A stretch of DNA of 64,000 nucleotides from Ornithomonoglobus_A sp045612845 (GCA_045612845.1 JAZKZV010000012.1:62001-126000), one strand, 5' to 3'; counted from the first letter of the stretch, positions 44,019 to 52,897 are shown. Notes: generated by a model from the letters alone, not told the origin. Numbers and translations are program-made.

Positions 44019-44777
44019 ATGAAGCTTGTATTATTAGCGGCTATAGGAGTGGGTGCCGCTACAGTAATAGGTGCAATATTTGGTTTTATATTTAAAAAAA
44101 TTACACATAAGTTCAGTGATGTTGTTCTTGGTTTTGCGGCGGGAGTTATGCTCTGTGCGGCAGTTGTGGGGCTTATAATACCATCACTTGAATATAATGG
44201 TAGTTTTGTTTTTCCTGTTGTTATTTTGGGTATTTTTTGCGGTGCGGCGGTGCTTAATGTTATAGACAAGTTAGTGCCGCATCTTCACACAATGGCGGGC
44301 ATTGATAAGGAGGCGCATTCGGACGCTGTAAGCCGCCTCAATAAGACGTTGCTGTTTGTTTTTGCCATTGCTATACATAATCTCCCTGAGGGTATAGCAG
44401 CAGGTGTGGGTTTTGGTACAGGTAACAATGCACAGGCATTTACTATAGCGCTTGGAATTGCTCTGCAGAACATACCGGAGGGTATGGTTATAATTGCTCC
44501 TATGCTTGCATCGGGGGTAAGCAAAAAACGTGCATTTATTATAGCTTCAATAACAGGAATTATTGAGGTTGTTGGTACTTTTATAGGCTACTTTGCTATA
44601 AGTGTGTCTACATCAATTTTGCCTTTTGCACTTGCATTTGCCGGTGGTACGATGCTATATGTTATAAGTGATGAAATGATACCTGAAACACATGCGCATG
44701 GTTGCGAGAGAGGTGCAACGTATGCGATTATAGCAGGATTTTGCCTGATGTTGTTTATGGATTTTTATATCGGGTAA
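44019..44777 (+). CDS. ZIP family metal transporter
   Basis: A 252-residue membrane protein with about eight helices that imports zinc or another divalent metal. The two metal-site helices are clear: FAIAIHNLPEGIAAGVGFG near 130 and GIALQNIPEGMVIIAPMLASG near 155, giving the HNxPEG and NxPEG motifs. DEMIPETHAHG near 225 is a further family trait. ATG 44019 is used because AATGGAG precedes it at six bases and the product starts MKLVLLAAIGVG; an upstream in-frame opening adds a non-conserved tail. Direction of transport follows from family knowledge. Confidence 0.9.
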   Translation: MKLVLLAAIGVGAATVIGAIFGFIFKKITHKFSDVVLGFAAGVMLCAAVVGLIIPSLEYNGSFVFPVVILGIFCGAAVLNVIDKLVPHLHTMAGIDKEAHSDAVSRLNKTLLFVFAIAIHNLPEGIAAGVGFGTGNNAQAFTIALGIALQNIPEGMVIIAPMLASGVSKKRAFIIASITGIIEVVGTFIGYFAISVSTSILPFALAFAGGTMLYVISDEMIPETHAHGCERGATYAIIAGFCLMLFMDFYIG

Positions 44778-44815
44778 GTATACATAAAGTTTAATAAATT
44801 AAGGAAGTTACAAAT

Positions 44816-46567
44816 ATGGCATTTGATGCAATAACTATGAGAGCTCTTGTTGGTGAGCTTAAAAAAAACATAATCGACGGAAGAATAGATAAAATACATC
44901 AGCCTGAGCGTGATGAGGTTGTTCTTCATATACGTACAAGGGAAGAAAATTTCAGACTTATTCTTTCGGCAAGTGCTGCACATCCGAGAATTCATTTTAC
45001 GAAATATTCCAAGAAAAATCCCGTCAGCGCTCCTATGTTTTGTATGCTTTTGAGAAAGCATATAGGCAGTGGTAAAATAACAGATATTGAGCAATGCGGT
45101 TTTGAAAGAATAGTAAAGATTTCTGTAGAGAGCTATAATGAACTTGGTGATTTAACAACAAAGTATTTAATTATCGAAATTATGGGCAGGCACTCTAATA
45201 TAATTTTAACGGATGATAATTATAAAATTATTGATTCAATAAAACACATTGATTTTACAGTAAGCTCCGTAAGACAGGTTCTTCCCGGTATGGAATATAT
45301 ATTCCCTCCACTTCAGAATAAAATAGCATTGACGGATGTTAATGCACAAACAGAACTTGAATTTTCGCCAATAAAAACAGCGGATAAAATTATACTTGAT
45401 AATCTATCGGGAATAAGTCCGCTTTGTGCGAGAGAAATCTCGTATAATGTGTTTGGCAGATGCGATGTGAATGGCAGTGAACTTAATCTTAATAAACAAA
45501 GTGCCTTAAAAGCTTATGTTATAAATTTTGCAAAAGACGTTCTTGACAGTGATTTTACGCCATGTATTATAAAGGATATTTCGAGTGGTAAAATGCTCGA
45601 TTTTTCTCCTGTTCCGATAAAGCAGTATGAGAACATGGTTCAGATTGTATATACAGAAAGTATGAATGAGGCGCTGGATGAATTTTATTATCTACGAGAT
45701 TCTCACGAGAGAATGCGCCAAAAAAGTGCCGATTTGGTAAAGCATCTTAACAATAACATAGAAAGAGTATCCAAAAAAATCGGTATTTTGGAAAAAACTC
45801 TAAAAGATGCTGAAAATAAGGATGAGTACAAAATAAAAGGCGATTTAATCATCGCAAATATTTATCGCATAAATGACGGGCTGACGGAAATTGAGGTTGA
45901 AAACTTTTACGAGAGCAACACACCTACAGTTAAAATTCCGCTTGATGAGTCTCTTAGTGCATCTGCGAATGCACAAAGATACTTTAAGAAATATAACAAA
46001 CTAAAGACTGCTGAGATAGAAGCAAAAAAACAGCTTGAGAGCGCAAGAGATGACCTGGAGTATCTGGAAAGTACACTTGTTGCGGTTGAAAACGCCGAAT
46101 CGGAGAGTGATTTATCACAGATAAGGACTGAGCTGACCTACGAGAATTTTTTAAACAGAAAACCAGATAAAAAGAAGAAACAACAATCACAGTCAAAACC
46201 AATGTATTTTAAATCGTCAGACGGCTTTGATATATATGTTGGAAAAAATAATACCCAAAATGATATTTTAACATTAAAGTTTGCAAATTCGGGAGATATG
46301 TGGTTTCACACAAAAAATATCCACGGTTCGCATGTTATTATAAAACTTGGTGTAGATAAAGACATTCCCAAAACAACAATGCTTGAGGCTGCATGCCTTG
46401 CTGCATACTACTCAAAAGCAAGAAATTCATCGCAAGTGCCGGTTGACTATACACAAGTAAAAAATGTAAAAAAACCTAACGGTGCAAAGCCGGGAATGGT
46501 AATTTACGATTCGTATAATACTGTGTATGTTACCCCTAAAAAGCCTGATGAAGAACATGTTGAGTGA
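44816..46567 (+). CDS. rqcH: Rqc2/RqcH homologue (NFACT protein)
   Basis: A 583-residue ribosome quality-control factor, formerly called fibronectin-binding protein FbpA. On stalled 50S subunits RqcH recruits tRNA-Ala and adds C-terminal alanine tails that mark the nascent chain for degradation. The NFACT-N domain opens AFDAITMRALVGELKKNI and has HPRIHFTKYSKKNPVSAP near 58. A central coiled coil covers about 300-450. The C-terminal NFACT-R domain has SSDGFDIYVGKNNTQNDILT near 470 and GDMWFHTKNIHGSHVII near 500. It is 38 bases after the ZIP gene. Confidence 0.92.
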   Translation: MAFDAITMRALVGELKKNIIDGRIDKIHQPERDEVVLHIRTREENFRLILSASAAHPRIHFTKYSKKNPVSAPMFCMLLRKHIGSGKITDIEQCGFERIVKISVESYNELGDLTTKYLIIEIMGRHSNIILTDDNYKIIDSIKHIDFTVSSVRQVLPGMEYIFPPLQNKIALTDVNAQTELEFSPIKTADKIILDNLSGISPLCAREISYNVFGRCDVNGSELNLNKQSALKAYVINFAKDVLDSDFTPCIIKDISSGKMLDFSPVPIKQYENMVQIVYTESMNEALDEFYYLRDSHERMRQKSADLVKHLNNNIERVSKKIGILEKTLKDAENKDEYKIKGDLIIANIYRINDGLTEIEVENFYESNTPTVKIPLDESLSASANAQRYFKKYNKLKTAEIEAKKQLESARDDLEYLESTLVAVENAESESDLSQIRTELTYENFLNRKPDKKKKQQSQSKPMYFKSSDGFDIYVGKNNTQNDILTLKFANSGDMWFHTKNIHGSHVIIKLGVDKDIPKTTMLEAACLAAYYSKARNSSQVPVDYTQVKNVKKPNGAKPGMVIYDSYNTVYVTPKKPDEEHVE

Positions 46568-46806
46568 ATATATATAGGTATTGACAAAAAACACCAGTTA
46601 TGTTAGAATATTCTTTGCAGTCTGCAGATGTGCATAATGTAATATAAACATAAAAGTGTGTATTTGTTTATTTAAATTGAATAAAAGGTATTACAAATGT
46701 TACGGAAATATTTACATTCTATTATAAAATAAAAATATTTCTAAAATTTTTGTTGACCTTTTTTAAATTTTAAGGTACAATATATACTGACTCGGAGGAA
46801 ACTGTA
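46568..46806 (+). promoter_or_regulatory. Intergenic region with two promoters before rsmD
   Basis: Two near-consensus promoters face rsmD: TTGACA (46581-46586) with TAGAAT (46604-46609), and TTGACC (46753-46758) with TACAAT (46776-46781), each with a 17-base spacer. The second would start transcription near 46788, only about 20 bases before the ATG. The first would produce a leader of almost 200 bases with no open reading frame, no obvious terminator and no recognised riboswitch. No terminator for rqcH was found either. Confidence 0.6.
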
Positions 46807-47346
46807 ATGAGAATTATATCCGGCGAAAGACGGGGACATAAACTCTTCGATTTTGACGGAGATGATATTCGTCCCACTACGGACAGAGTTAAAGAATCTA
46901 TATTTAATCTTATACAGGGTTATGTTAAGGATTCAAATGTATTGGATATGTTTTGCGGAAGTGGTGCACTAACCTTTGAGGCTCTCTCAAGAGGTGCGAG
47001 GAATGCAGTTTGTACCGATGTTGATAAAAAATCTATTGAGCTTATTAAAAAGAACTGCAAGGCGTTAAGGTATGAGGATAGGTGTGTTATAAAGAATATA
47101 TCATGCTTTGACTACATTAAAAGCTCGGATGAAAAATTTGATTTAATATTTATTGACCCTCCTTACAATAAGGATTTTATAAAAAAATCTTTAGAAGAAA
47201 TTTTAATAAATAATGTACTGAGTAAGGACGGTATTATTGTTTTGGAAAGTGATTTTACGGACTTTCATTTTGAACAAGAGGGGCTTGACATTTTAAAACA
47301 AAAGAAATACGGAAGAACGTATATTACAATATATGGCATTTGTTAA
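46807..47346 (+). CDS. rsmD: 16S rRNA (guanine-966-N2)-methyltransferase
   Basis: RsmD methylates G966 of 16S rRNA. The 179-residue protein begins MRIISGERRGHKLFDFDG and has RPTTDRVKESIFNLIQ near 22, motif I LDMFCGSGALTFEALSRGA near 44 and catalytic DLIFIDPPYNK near 115, all family markers. GGAGG (46794-46798) is eight bases before the ATG. The gene precedes coaD, a widespread bacterial pairing. Confidence 0.95.
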   Translation: MRIISGERRGHKLFDFDGDDIRPTTDRVKESIFNLIQGYVKDSNVLDMFCGSGALTFEALSRGARNAVCTDVDKKSIELIKKNCKALRYEDRCVIKNISCFDYIKSSDEKFDLIFIDPPYNKDFIKKSLEEILINNVLSKDGIIVLESDFTDFHFEQEGLDILKQKKYGRTYITIYGIC

Positions 47347-47373
47347 AATAGCATATGCACTGAGGTGATGCAA

Positions 47374-47856
47374 ATGAAAATTGCGGTGTATCCCGGAAGT
47401 TTTGACCCTATAACCAACGGTCATATGGACATAATTAAAAGAGCAAGTAAGATATATGATAAAGTTGTTGTCGGTGTATTGAACAACCCTAATAAAAAGT
47501 CGCTGTTCAGCCCGCAAGAACGTGTTAAAATGATAGTTGATGAAACAAAGGACATCCAGAATATAGAAGTTTTATCATTTGACGGTTTATTGGTTGAGTT
47601 TGCAAGAAAAAACGGTGCGTCGGTTATTGTAAAAGGACTTCGTACAGTTGCCGATTTTGAATATGAATTTCAAATGGCATTGCTTAATAAGGCACTTGAT
47701 ACAGAGGTCGAGACTATATTTATGATGACGGATTCAAAATATTCGTATATCAGTTCGAGTATGGTCAAAGAATTAGCAGGCTTCAACGGAAATCTTGTGG
47801 GATTGGTTTCCCCTGAGATTGAGAAGAAAATAAAAGAAAAACTATACAATAAATGA
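47374..47856 (+). CDS. coaD: Phosphopantetheine adenylyltransferase
   Basis: CoaD adds AMP to 4'-phosphopantetheine in coenzyme A synthesis. The 160-residue protein from ATG 47374 starts MKIAVYPGSFDPITNGHMDI, containing the nucleotidyltransferase TNGH motif. VKGLRTVADFEYEFQMALLN near 88 and YSYISSSMVKELAG near 124 are also diagnostic. GAGGTGA (47362-47368) sits five bases from the start. A GTG/ATG further upstream (47365) overlaps that site. Confidence 0.96.
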   Translation: MKIAVYPGSFDPITNGHMDIIKRASKIYDKVVVGVLNNPNKKSLFSPQERVKMIVDETKDIQNIEVLSFDGLLVEFARKNGASVIVKGLRTVADFEYEFQMALLNKALDTEVETIFMMTDSKYSYISSSMVKELAGFNGNLVGLVSPEIEKKIKEKLYNK

Positions 47857-47873
47857 GAAAGGAAGTTTGAAGT

Positions 47874-48323
47874 ATGGACATGGATATCATGGAAATTATC
47901 GACATGATGGAGGAGACTATTGAAAAGGCTTCTTCAGTTCCTCTAACAGGAAAGGTAATGGTTGATAAAGATGAGTTGTTGGATTTCTTGCAGGAAATCA
48001 GACTTGTGTATCCTGACGAATTAAAGGAAGCAAAATGGGTTAAGGAAGAAAGACAAAGAATCTTAACCGAAGCTGAAAACCGTGCAGAAACAATTCAGAA
48101 GAACGCAGAGGAAACACAGGCACAACTTATCAACGAGCATGAAATTACAAAGTGTGCATATGAACAGGCAAATGAGCTTGTTAACGAAGCACAACAAAAT
48201 GCTATGGAAATCAGAACTGATACAGACCAGTATGTTGATGATGTACTAAATGACCTTGAACACCGTCTTGATTTACTTTTAAGAAAGGTAAAAGAAGACA
48301 GAGGTTATTTTTCAAACAACTGA
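47874..48323 (+). CDS. Coiled-coil protein of unknown function
   Basis: A 149-residue acidic protein, about two-thirds of it predicted coiled coil (WVKEERQRILTEAENRAETI and TQAQLINEHEITKCAYEQAN). The N-terminus MDMDIMEIIDMMEETIEKA is rich in Met and acidic residues. It resembles the ATP synthase subunit b/H-like proteins that follow coaD in many Clostridia. No membrane segment, motif or catalytic residue is visible. GAAAGGAAG precedes the ATG and a terminator follows. Confidence 0.75.
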   Translation: MDMDIMEIIDMMEETIEKASSVPLTGKVMVDKDELLDFLQEIRLVYPDELKEAKWVKEERQRILTEAENRAETIQKNAEETQAQLINEHEITKCAYEQANELVNEAQQNAMEIRTDTDQYVDDVLNDLEHRLDLLLRKVKEDRGYFSNN

Positions 48324-48347
48324 TATAACTAAAAATTGAAGTGCTTA

Positions 48348-48376
48348 AGAGCCGGATTGCATTCGGCTCTATTTTG
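48348..48376 (+). terminator. Terminator between the coiled-coil gene and fhs
   Basis: AGAGCCGGAT (48348-48357) pairs with ATTCGGCTCT (48361-48370), one G-T wobble, with TGC as loop, then ATTTTGG. The weak T-tract may allow read-through into fhs. Confidence 0.65.
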
Positions 48377-48402
48377 GCATTTAAAATGAAAGGAATAAAA
48401 AT

Positions 48403-50073
48403 ATGTTATCTGATATTGAAATAGCTCAGAATGCAGCTATGCATCATATTAAAGATATAGCAAGTACTATTGGAATTAAAGAGGATGAACTTGAATTTTA
48501 TGGTAAGTATAAGGCCAAGCTAAGCAGTGATGCGGTTAAAAGAATAAATAATAACAAAAAGGGAAAGCTCGTTCTTGTTACTGCTATAAATCCTACTCCG
48601 GCAGGTGAGGGTAAAACTACAACAACAATAGGCTTGGGAGATGCACTTACAAAGCTTGGCAAGAAATGTGTTCTTGCCTTAAGAGAACCATCACTTGGTC
48701 CCGTTATGGGCGTAAAAGGCGGTGCGGCCGGCGGCGGATATGCACAGGTTGTTCCAATGGAGGATATAAATCTGCATTTTACGGGCGATATGCATGCAAT
48801 CACAGCAGCAAACAACCTTTTAAGTGCAATTATTGATAATCATATTCATCAGGGGAATGTGCTCGATATTGATGTAAATAACATTGTATGGAAACGTGTT
48901 CTTGATATGAATGACAGAGCACTAAGACAAGTTGTTGTGGGTCTTGGCTCAAAAATGAATGGTATCCCGCGCGAAGACGGTTTTATGATAACTGTAGCAT
49001 CAGAAATAATGGCAATTTTGTGTCTTGCAAGCGATTTGGAGGATTTAAAAAATCGTTTTGGCGAGATAATTGTTGCATACAACAGAGATGGTATGCCCAT
49101 ATATGCAAAGGACCTTAATGCACAAGGTGCTATGGCAGCGCTTATGAAAGACGCAATAAAACCTAATCTGGTACAGACACTTGAGTACACACCATGTTTT
49201 ATTCATGGCGGTCCGTTTGCTAATATTGCACATGGCTGTAACAGTATTGTTGCTACAAAGCTTGCAATGGGTTTATCGGATTATGCTATAACAGAGGCAG
49301 GTTTTGGTGCGGATCTTGGTGCAGAAAAGTTTATGGATATCAAATGTCGCTTTGCCGGCATAAATCCTGATGCAATAGTGGTAGTTGCAACTGTAAGAGC
49401 GCTAAAATATAATGGCGGAGTAAAAAAAGCAGACCTTAAAGAAGAAAATGTTGAAGCATTAAAGAGTGGTTTTGCAAATCTTCAAAAGCATATAGAAAAT
49501 ATGCAATCATTTGGCTCTCCTGTTGTTGTAGCAATAAACAGATTTGATACCGATACACAACAAGAGCTTGACGAAGTTATTAAAATGTGTAACGAATGTG
49601 GTGCCGAGTGTGCCCTTAGCGAAGTCTTTGCAAAAGGTGGAGATGGCGGAATTGAGCTTGCAAACAAGGTGTTAGCTGCTATCGAAAAAGGAAACAAAGG
49701 ATACAATCCTGTTTATGATGTAAACGAAACAATCGACGAAAAAATCAAGAAGATTGTTACAAAAATATATGGTGGCAAAGGTGTTGAGTATTCAAACAAG
49801 GCTAAAAAACAAATACAAAAGCTTGAAGAATTAGGGCTTGATAAAAAGCCGGTTTGTATTGCAAAAACACAGTATTCTTTGTCAGACAACCCAACACTTG
49901 TTGGCAGACCAACGGATTTTACAATCAGTGTTGCTAACGTAAGAGTATCCAACGGTGCAGGCTTTATAGTTGCAGAAATTGGCGATATAATGGTAATGCC
50001 GGGTCTTCCAAAAATACCATCTGCTGAAAGAATAGATATCTGCAATGACGGAACAATATCGGGATTATTCTAA
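48403..50073 (+). CDS. fhs: Formate--tetrahydrofolate ligase
   Basis: This ATP-dependent ligase makes 10-formyl-tetrahydrofolate and is also a step of the Wood-Ljungdahl methyl branch. The 556-residue protein has the P-loop TPAGEGKTTTTIGLGDAL near 66, LREPSLGPVMGVKGGAAGGG near 100 (parts: REPSLGPVMG, KGGAAGGG), DMHAITAANNLL near 130 and EAGFGADLGAEKFMDIKCR near 302. KIPSAERIDI near the end is conserved too. AAAGGAAT precedes the ATG. No other acetyl-CoA pathway genes are near, so a one-carbon role is the safe call. Confidence 0.96.
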   Translation: MLSDIEIAQNAAMHHIKDIASTIGIKEDELEFYGKYKAKLSSDAVKRINNNKKGKLVLVTAINPTPAGEGKTTTTIGLGDALTKLGKKCVLALREPSLGPVMGVKGGAAGGGYAQVVPMEDINLHFTGDMHAITAANNLLSAIIDNHIHQGNVLDIDVNNIVWKRVLDMNDRALRQVVVGLGSKMNGIPREDGFMITVASEIMAILCLASDLEDLKNRFGEIIVAYNRDGMPIYAKDLNAQGAMAALMKDAIKPNLVQTLEYTPCFIHGGPFANIAHGCNSIVATKLAMGLSDYAITEAGFGADLGAEKFMDIKCRFAGINPDAIVVVATVRALKYNGGVKKADLKEENVEALKSGFANLQKHIENMQSFGSPVVVAINRFDTDTQQELDEVIKMCNECGAECALSEVFAKGGDGGIELANKVLAAIEKGNKGYNPVYDVNETIDEKIKKIVTKIYGGKGVEYSNKAKKQIQKLEELGLDKKPVCIAKTQYSLSDNPTLVGRPTDFTISVANVRVSNGAGFIVAEIGDIMVMPGLPKIPSAERIDICNDGTISGLF

Positions 50074-50077
50074 AAAT

Positions 50078-50515
50078 ATGATTTTTGAAGTTAATAATTT
50101 AGAGGAAACAAAAAAAGTTGCCGTTGATTTTGCAAAAAAGCTAAAAAAAGGCGACGTGGTTTGTATGTACGGAGATTTAGGTGCAGGCAAAACTGAGTTC
50201 GTTCGTCAGATGGCACATGTTTTTGGAATAGAGGACTATATAACAAGTCCTACATTTACTATTGTAAATGAGTATCACGGTGATATTGATTTGTATCATT
50301 TTGATGTTTACCGCATTTCGGACAGTGATGAAATGTACGAAATAGGGTATGAGGAATATATAGACGGTGATGGAATTTGTGTTATTGAGTGGGCAGAGCT
50401 TATTGAGGATATTCTGCCCAAAAGAAGATATATAGTTACAATTAACACAGATTATTCCGTAGGAGAGGGATATAGAAAAATAATTATAAATTATCCCGAC
50501 GCAATGGAGGGTTAA
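50078..50515 (+). CDS. tsaE: tRNA threonylcarbamoyladenosine biosynthesis ATPase TsaE
   Basis: TsaE drives turnover of the TsaB-TsaD complex that makes t6A37 in tRNAs. The 145-residue protein has the P-loop GDLGAGKTEFVRQMA near 35, TSPTFTIVNEY near 61 and DLYHFDVYR near 77, and VIEWAE near 108. ATG 50078 gives the conserved length; an earlier in-frame ATG at 50045 lies inside fhs and adds a non-conserved stretch. No strong ribosome site is visible, so translation may be coupled to fhs. tsaB starts at the next base after its stop. Confidence 0.93.
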   Translation: MIFEVNNLEETKKVAVDFAKKLKKGDVVCMYGDLGAGKTEFVRQMAHVFGIEDYITSPTFTIVNEYHGDIDLYHFDVYRISDSDEMYEIGYEEYIDGDGICVIEWAELIEDILPKRRYIVTINTDYSVGEGYRKIIINYPDAMEG

Positions 50516-51223
50516 ATGAGAGTTCTTGCAATAGACACCGCAACAAATGCAGCCTCGGTTGCAGTTGTTGAGGACGACAGACTTCTGGGTGAGTACACAA
50601 TAAATAACAAGAAAAAACACTCACAGCTTATAATGGGACTTATGGAAAGTCTTTTAAAAGACCTATCACTTACAATAAAGGATATTGACTTGTTTGCAGT
50701 AGCAAATGGTCCGGGCTCATTTACGGGACTTCGTATAGGTGTTGCAGCAATAAAGGCGCTTGCACACAGTACAAATAAGCCTGTTGTAGGTGTAAGTACC
50801 CTTGAGGCACTTGCATACTCAATACCATGTTGTGAACACATAATTATTCCTATAATGGACGCAAGACGTAACAGTGTATATACTGCATCATATATATGGG
50901 ACGAAGGGTTTCGCTCATTAAGTGATATAGAAGCAATGACCATTGATGAGTGTATTGATGACTGCGGAGAATTGCTTGATGTAATGTTCACGGGAGACGG
51001 GGTTGAAGTTTACCGTGATTATATAAAAGAACGCTTAGGTGATAGAGCTTTTTTTGCACCGGGTGCATTGTGTGAGACGCGTGCATCAGCGGTTGCTATG
51101 CTTGCTTTAGAAAAAGCAAAAAAAGGTGAAACAGATACCTATTTAACGCTGCAGCCTGTATATTTAAAAAAATCTCAGGCAGAACGCGAATATGAAGAAA
51201 AACAAAACAAGGGGGACATATAA
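50516..51223 (+). CDS. tsaB: tRNA threonylcarbamoyladenosine biosynthesis protein TsaB
   Basis: TsaB is the non-catalytic scaffold partner of TsaD in t6A synthesis. The 235-residue protein starts MRVLAIDTATNAASVAVVED and has NKKKHSQLIMGLMESLLKD near 37, VANGPGSFTGLRIGVAAIKAL near 67 and MDARRNSVYTASY near 115, all expected. The last residues are charged and variable. It is directly after tsaE, and rpiB follows at once. tsaD and rimI, often adjacent, are not in this window. Confidence 0.93.
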   Translation: MRVLAIDTATNAASVAVVEDDRLLGEYTINNKKKHSQLIMGLMESLLKDLSLTIKDIDLFAVANGPGSFTGLRIGVAAIKALAHSTNKPVVGVSTLEALAYSIPCCEHIIIPIMDARRNSVYTASYIWDEGFRSLSDIEAMTIDECIDDCGELLDVMFTGDGVEVYRDYIKERLGDRAFFAPGALCETRASAVAMLALEKAKKGETDTYLTLQPVYLKKSQAEREYEEKQNKGDI

Positions 51224-51661
51224 ATGATTGCAATAGGAAGCGACCATGGTGGTTTTGAATTAAAGAAATATGTAATAGAATACTTAGAAAAAAAAGGTAT
51301 TGAGGTTAAGGATTTTGGTACATATAACGAGGATAGTGTAGATTATCCTGACTGTGCAAAACCTGTTTGCCAGTCTGTACTTAGCGGTGAGTGCGAAAGA
51401 GGAATACTTATTTGCGGAACAGGTATAGGTATATCCATTGCGGCAAATAAATTTAAAGGAATAAGAGCGGCACTTTGCTCAGACGCTTTTAGTGCTAAGA
51501 TGTCAAAGGTACATAACAATGCAAATATTATATGTCTTGGCGGAAGAGTTTTAGGCAGAGAGTTGGCATTTACGATTGTTGATGCATGGCTTGACGCTGA
51601 ATTTGAGGGCGGCAGACATATAGACAGAATAAATAAAATACATCAAATAGAAAACATATAA
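51224..51661 (+). CDS. rpiB: Ribose-5-phosphate isomerase B
   Basis: RpiB interconverts ribose-5-phosphate and ribulose-5-phosphate. The 145-residue protein has the RpiB/LacA fold: IAIGSDHGGFELKKYVIEYL, DYPDCAKPVC near 45, ICGTGIGISIAANKFKGIRAAL near 66 with the active-site Cys of ICGTG, and NNANIICLGGRVLG near 98. AAGGGGG precedes the ATG. It ends the tsaE-tsaB-rpiB group at a strong terminator. Some members act on allose-6-phosphate. Confidence 0.93.
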   Translation: MIAIGSDHGGFELKKYVIEYLEKKGIEVKDFGTYNEDSVDYPDCAKPVCQSVLSGECERGILICGTGIGISIAANKFKGIRAALCSDAFSAKMSKVHNNANIICLGGRVLGRELAFTIVDAWLDAEFEGGRHIDRINKIHQIENI

Positions 51662-51662
51662 T

Positions 51663-51702
51663 AAACAGCTTCTGTTGTAATCAACAGAAGCTGTTTTTAT
51701 GT
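51663..51702. terminator. Bidirectional terminator between rpiB and cysK
   Basis: AAACAGCTTCTGTTG (51663-51677) pairs perfectly with CAACAGAAGCTGTTT (51682-51696) across TAAT, followed by TTATG. It lies just after rpiB and 12 bases from the cysK stop on the other strand. Confidence 0.9.
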
Positions 51703-51707
51703 AAAAA

Positions 51708-52637
51708 CTAATCTTCAAATAACGGTGTGGAAAAATATCTCTCTGCAGTATCGGGAAGAACAGTTACAACAGTTTTTCCTTTACCAAGCTTTTTAGCCAT
51801 TTTAATTGCTGCGGCAACATTTGTTCCGCCTGATATTCCGCACATAAGTCCCTCTTTTTTTGCAAGAAGCTTTGATGTGTGTATTGCCTCATAATCTGAT
51901 ATAATACATATATCGCTGTAAATATCACAATTTAATATTTTAGGTATAATACCATCGCCAATACCCATCTGCAGATGAGTGCCAATGTTTCCTCCTGCAA
52001 GAATTGCGGCATTCTCAGGCTCAACTGCCCAGATTGTTATATCGGGATTTTTTTCTTTTAATACCTCACCAATACCCGTAATTGTTCCGCCTGTGCCTAT
52101 ACCTGCACAAAAACCATCTATGGTGCAATCGGCCTGCTCTAAAATTTCGAGTGCAGTATGCTCCTTGTGTGCCATTATATTTGCTATATTTTCAAACTGC
52201 TGAGGCACATATACATTTTTATTTTCCTCTGCCATTTTAAGTGCAGTCTGTGTACATTTTTTTATACACTCGCCGATATCACCGTCATCATGTATCAAAA
52301 TAACCTCGGCACCGTAGTGCTCAACAATTTTCTTTCGTTCGTGGCTTACAGAATCTGGCATAATTATAATAGCGCGGTATCCCTTAACTGCACTTACAAG
52401 TGCAAGACCAATACCCTGATTTCCACTTGTAGGCTCAACTATTATACTGTCCTTATTTATTAAGCCTTTTTCTTCTGCAATTTTCAACATATTATATGCA
52501 GTTCTTGTTTTTATAGAACCACCTATATTAACCGCTTCAAACTTAACAAGTATTTGCGCATCATTCTCATCAGTCATATTGTTAAGTCTTACCAACGGGG
52601 TATTTCCTATTGCTTCAAGTATGTTGTTATATATCAT
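51708..52637 (-). CDS. cysK: Cysteine synthase family protein (PLP-dependent)
   Basis: A 309-residue fold-type II PLP enzyme making cysteine from O-acetylserine and sulfide. MIYNNILEAIGNTPLVRLNN opens the protein; the PLP lysine is K43 in NIGGSIKTR (most CysK have NPGGSVKDR), the substrate loop reads PTSGNQGIGLA and the phosphate site GIGTGGTITGIG. It could instead be an O-phosphoserine or cystathionine-type relative. ATG 52637 is chosen because GGAATGGAG (52652-52644) is six bases away; the longer opening at 52850 is translation through the upstream repeat. Its leader contains that repeat. Confidence 0.88.
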   Translation of the reverse strand: MIYNNILEAIGNTPLVRLNNMTDENDAQILVKFEAVNIGGSIKTRTAYNMLKIAEEKGLINKDSIIVEPTSGNQGIGLALVSAVKGYRAIIIMPDSVSHERKKIVEHYGAEVILIHDDGDIGECIKKCTQTALKMAEENKNVYVPQQFENIANIMAHKEHTALEILEQADCTIDGFCAGIGTGGTITGIGEVLKEKNPDITIWAVEPENAAILAGGNIGTHLQMGIGDGIIPKILNCDIYSDICIISDYEAIHTSKLLAKKEGLMCGISGGTNVAAAIKMAKKLGKGKTVVTVLPDTAERYFSTPLFED

Positions 52638-52820
52638 TAAAATCTCCATTCCGCCGCCATACGACAGCATAAATAGTAATATAATTTCTCTTATCGGTAT
52701 GGCAAGGAATGATAAGAGATTTTTATGTCCATGTGCGTTTCTGAGCGAACGCGAAGAAAATTTAGCACGGGCAATCAAATCCGCCGGAGGCAATAGCGGG
52801 AAAGGAACTTTCGCGTTATT
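52638..52820 (-). repeat. Dispersed ~180-bp repeat, copy 2, upstream of cysK
   Basis: Second copy of the element at 21676-21857, on the opposite strand and again pointing at the start codon of the gene behind it. Conserved blocks include GCCTCCGGCGGATTTGATTG, TTGCTCAGAAACGCACATGG-like text, the hairpin TCTCTTATC/GATAAGAGA and GTATGGCGGCGGAATGGAG. The terminal hairpin near 52797-52820 has two mismatches versus copy 1. The cysK promoter lies outside it, so the repeat is transcribed as 5' leader. Copy 2 happens to be open in the cysK frame, copy 1 is not. Confidence 0.88.
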
Positions 52821-52868
52821 ACTCCTTGCATTTATAAGAATAAATTCCAAATAAATCCATACTATACA

Positions 52869-52897
52869 ATTATAATATTTATATTACATTTAGTCAA
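52869..52897 (-). promoter_or_regulatory. Promoter of cysK
   Basis: On the - strand TTGACT (52897-52892) and TATAAT (52874-52869) are 17 bases apart. Transcription would begin near 52862, giving a leader of about 225 bases that includes the whole repeat. Confidence 0.72.

Noticed and set aside
48324..48402. Riboswitch upstream of fhs
   Set aside because: The 79-base gap holds only a terminator-like hairpin and a ribosome site; no tetrahydrofolate or other aptamer core is recognisable.
52638..52850. N-terminal extension of cysK through the repeat (in-frame opening at 52850)
   Set aside because: Copy 1 of the same repeat has stops and a one-base shift in the matching frame, so the repeat is not coding; GGAATGGAG and ATG 52637 give the normal CysK start.
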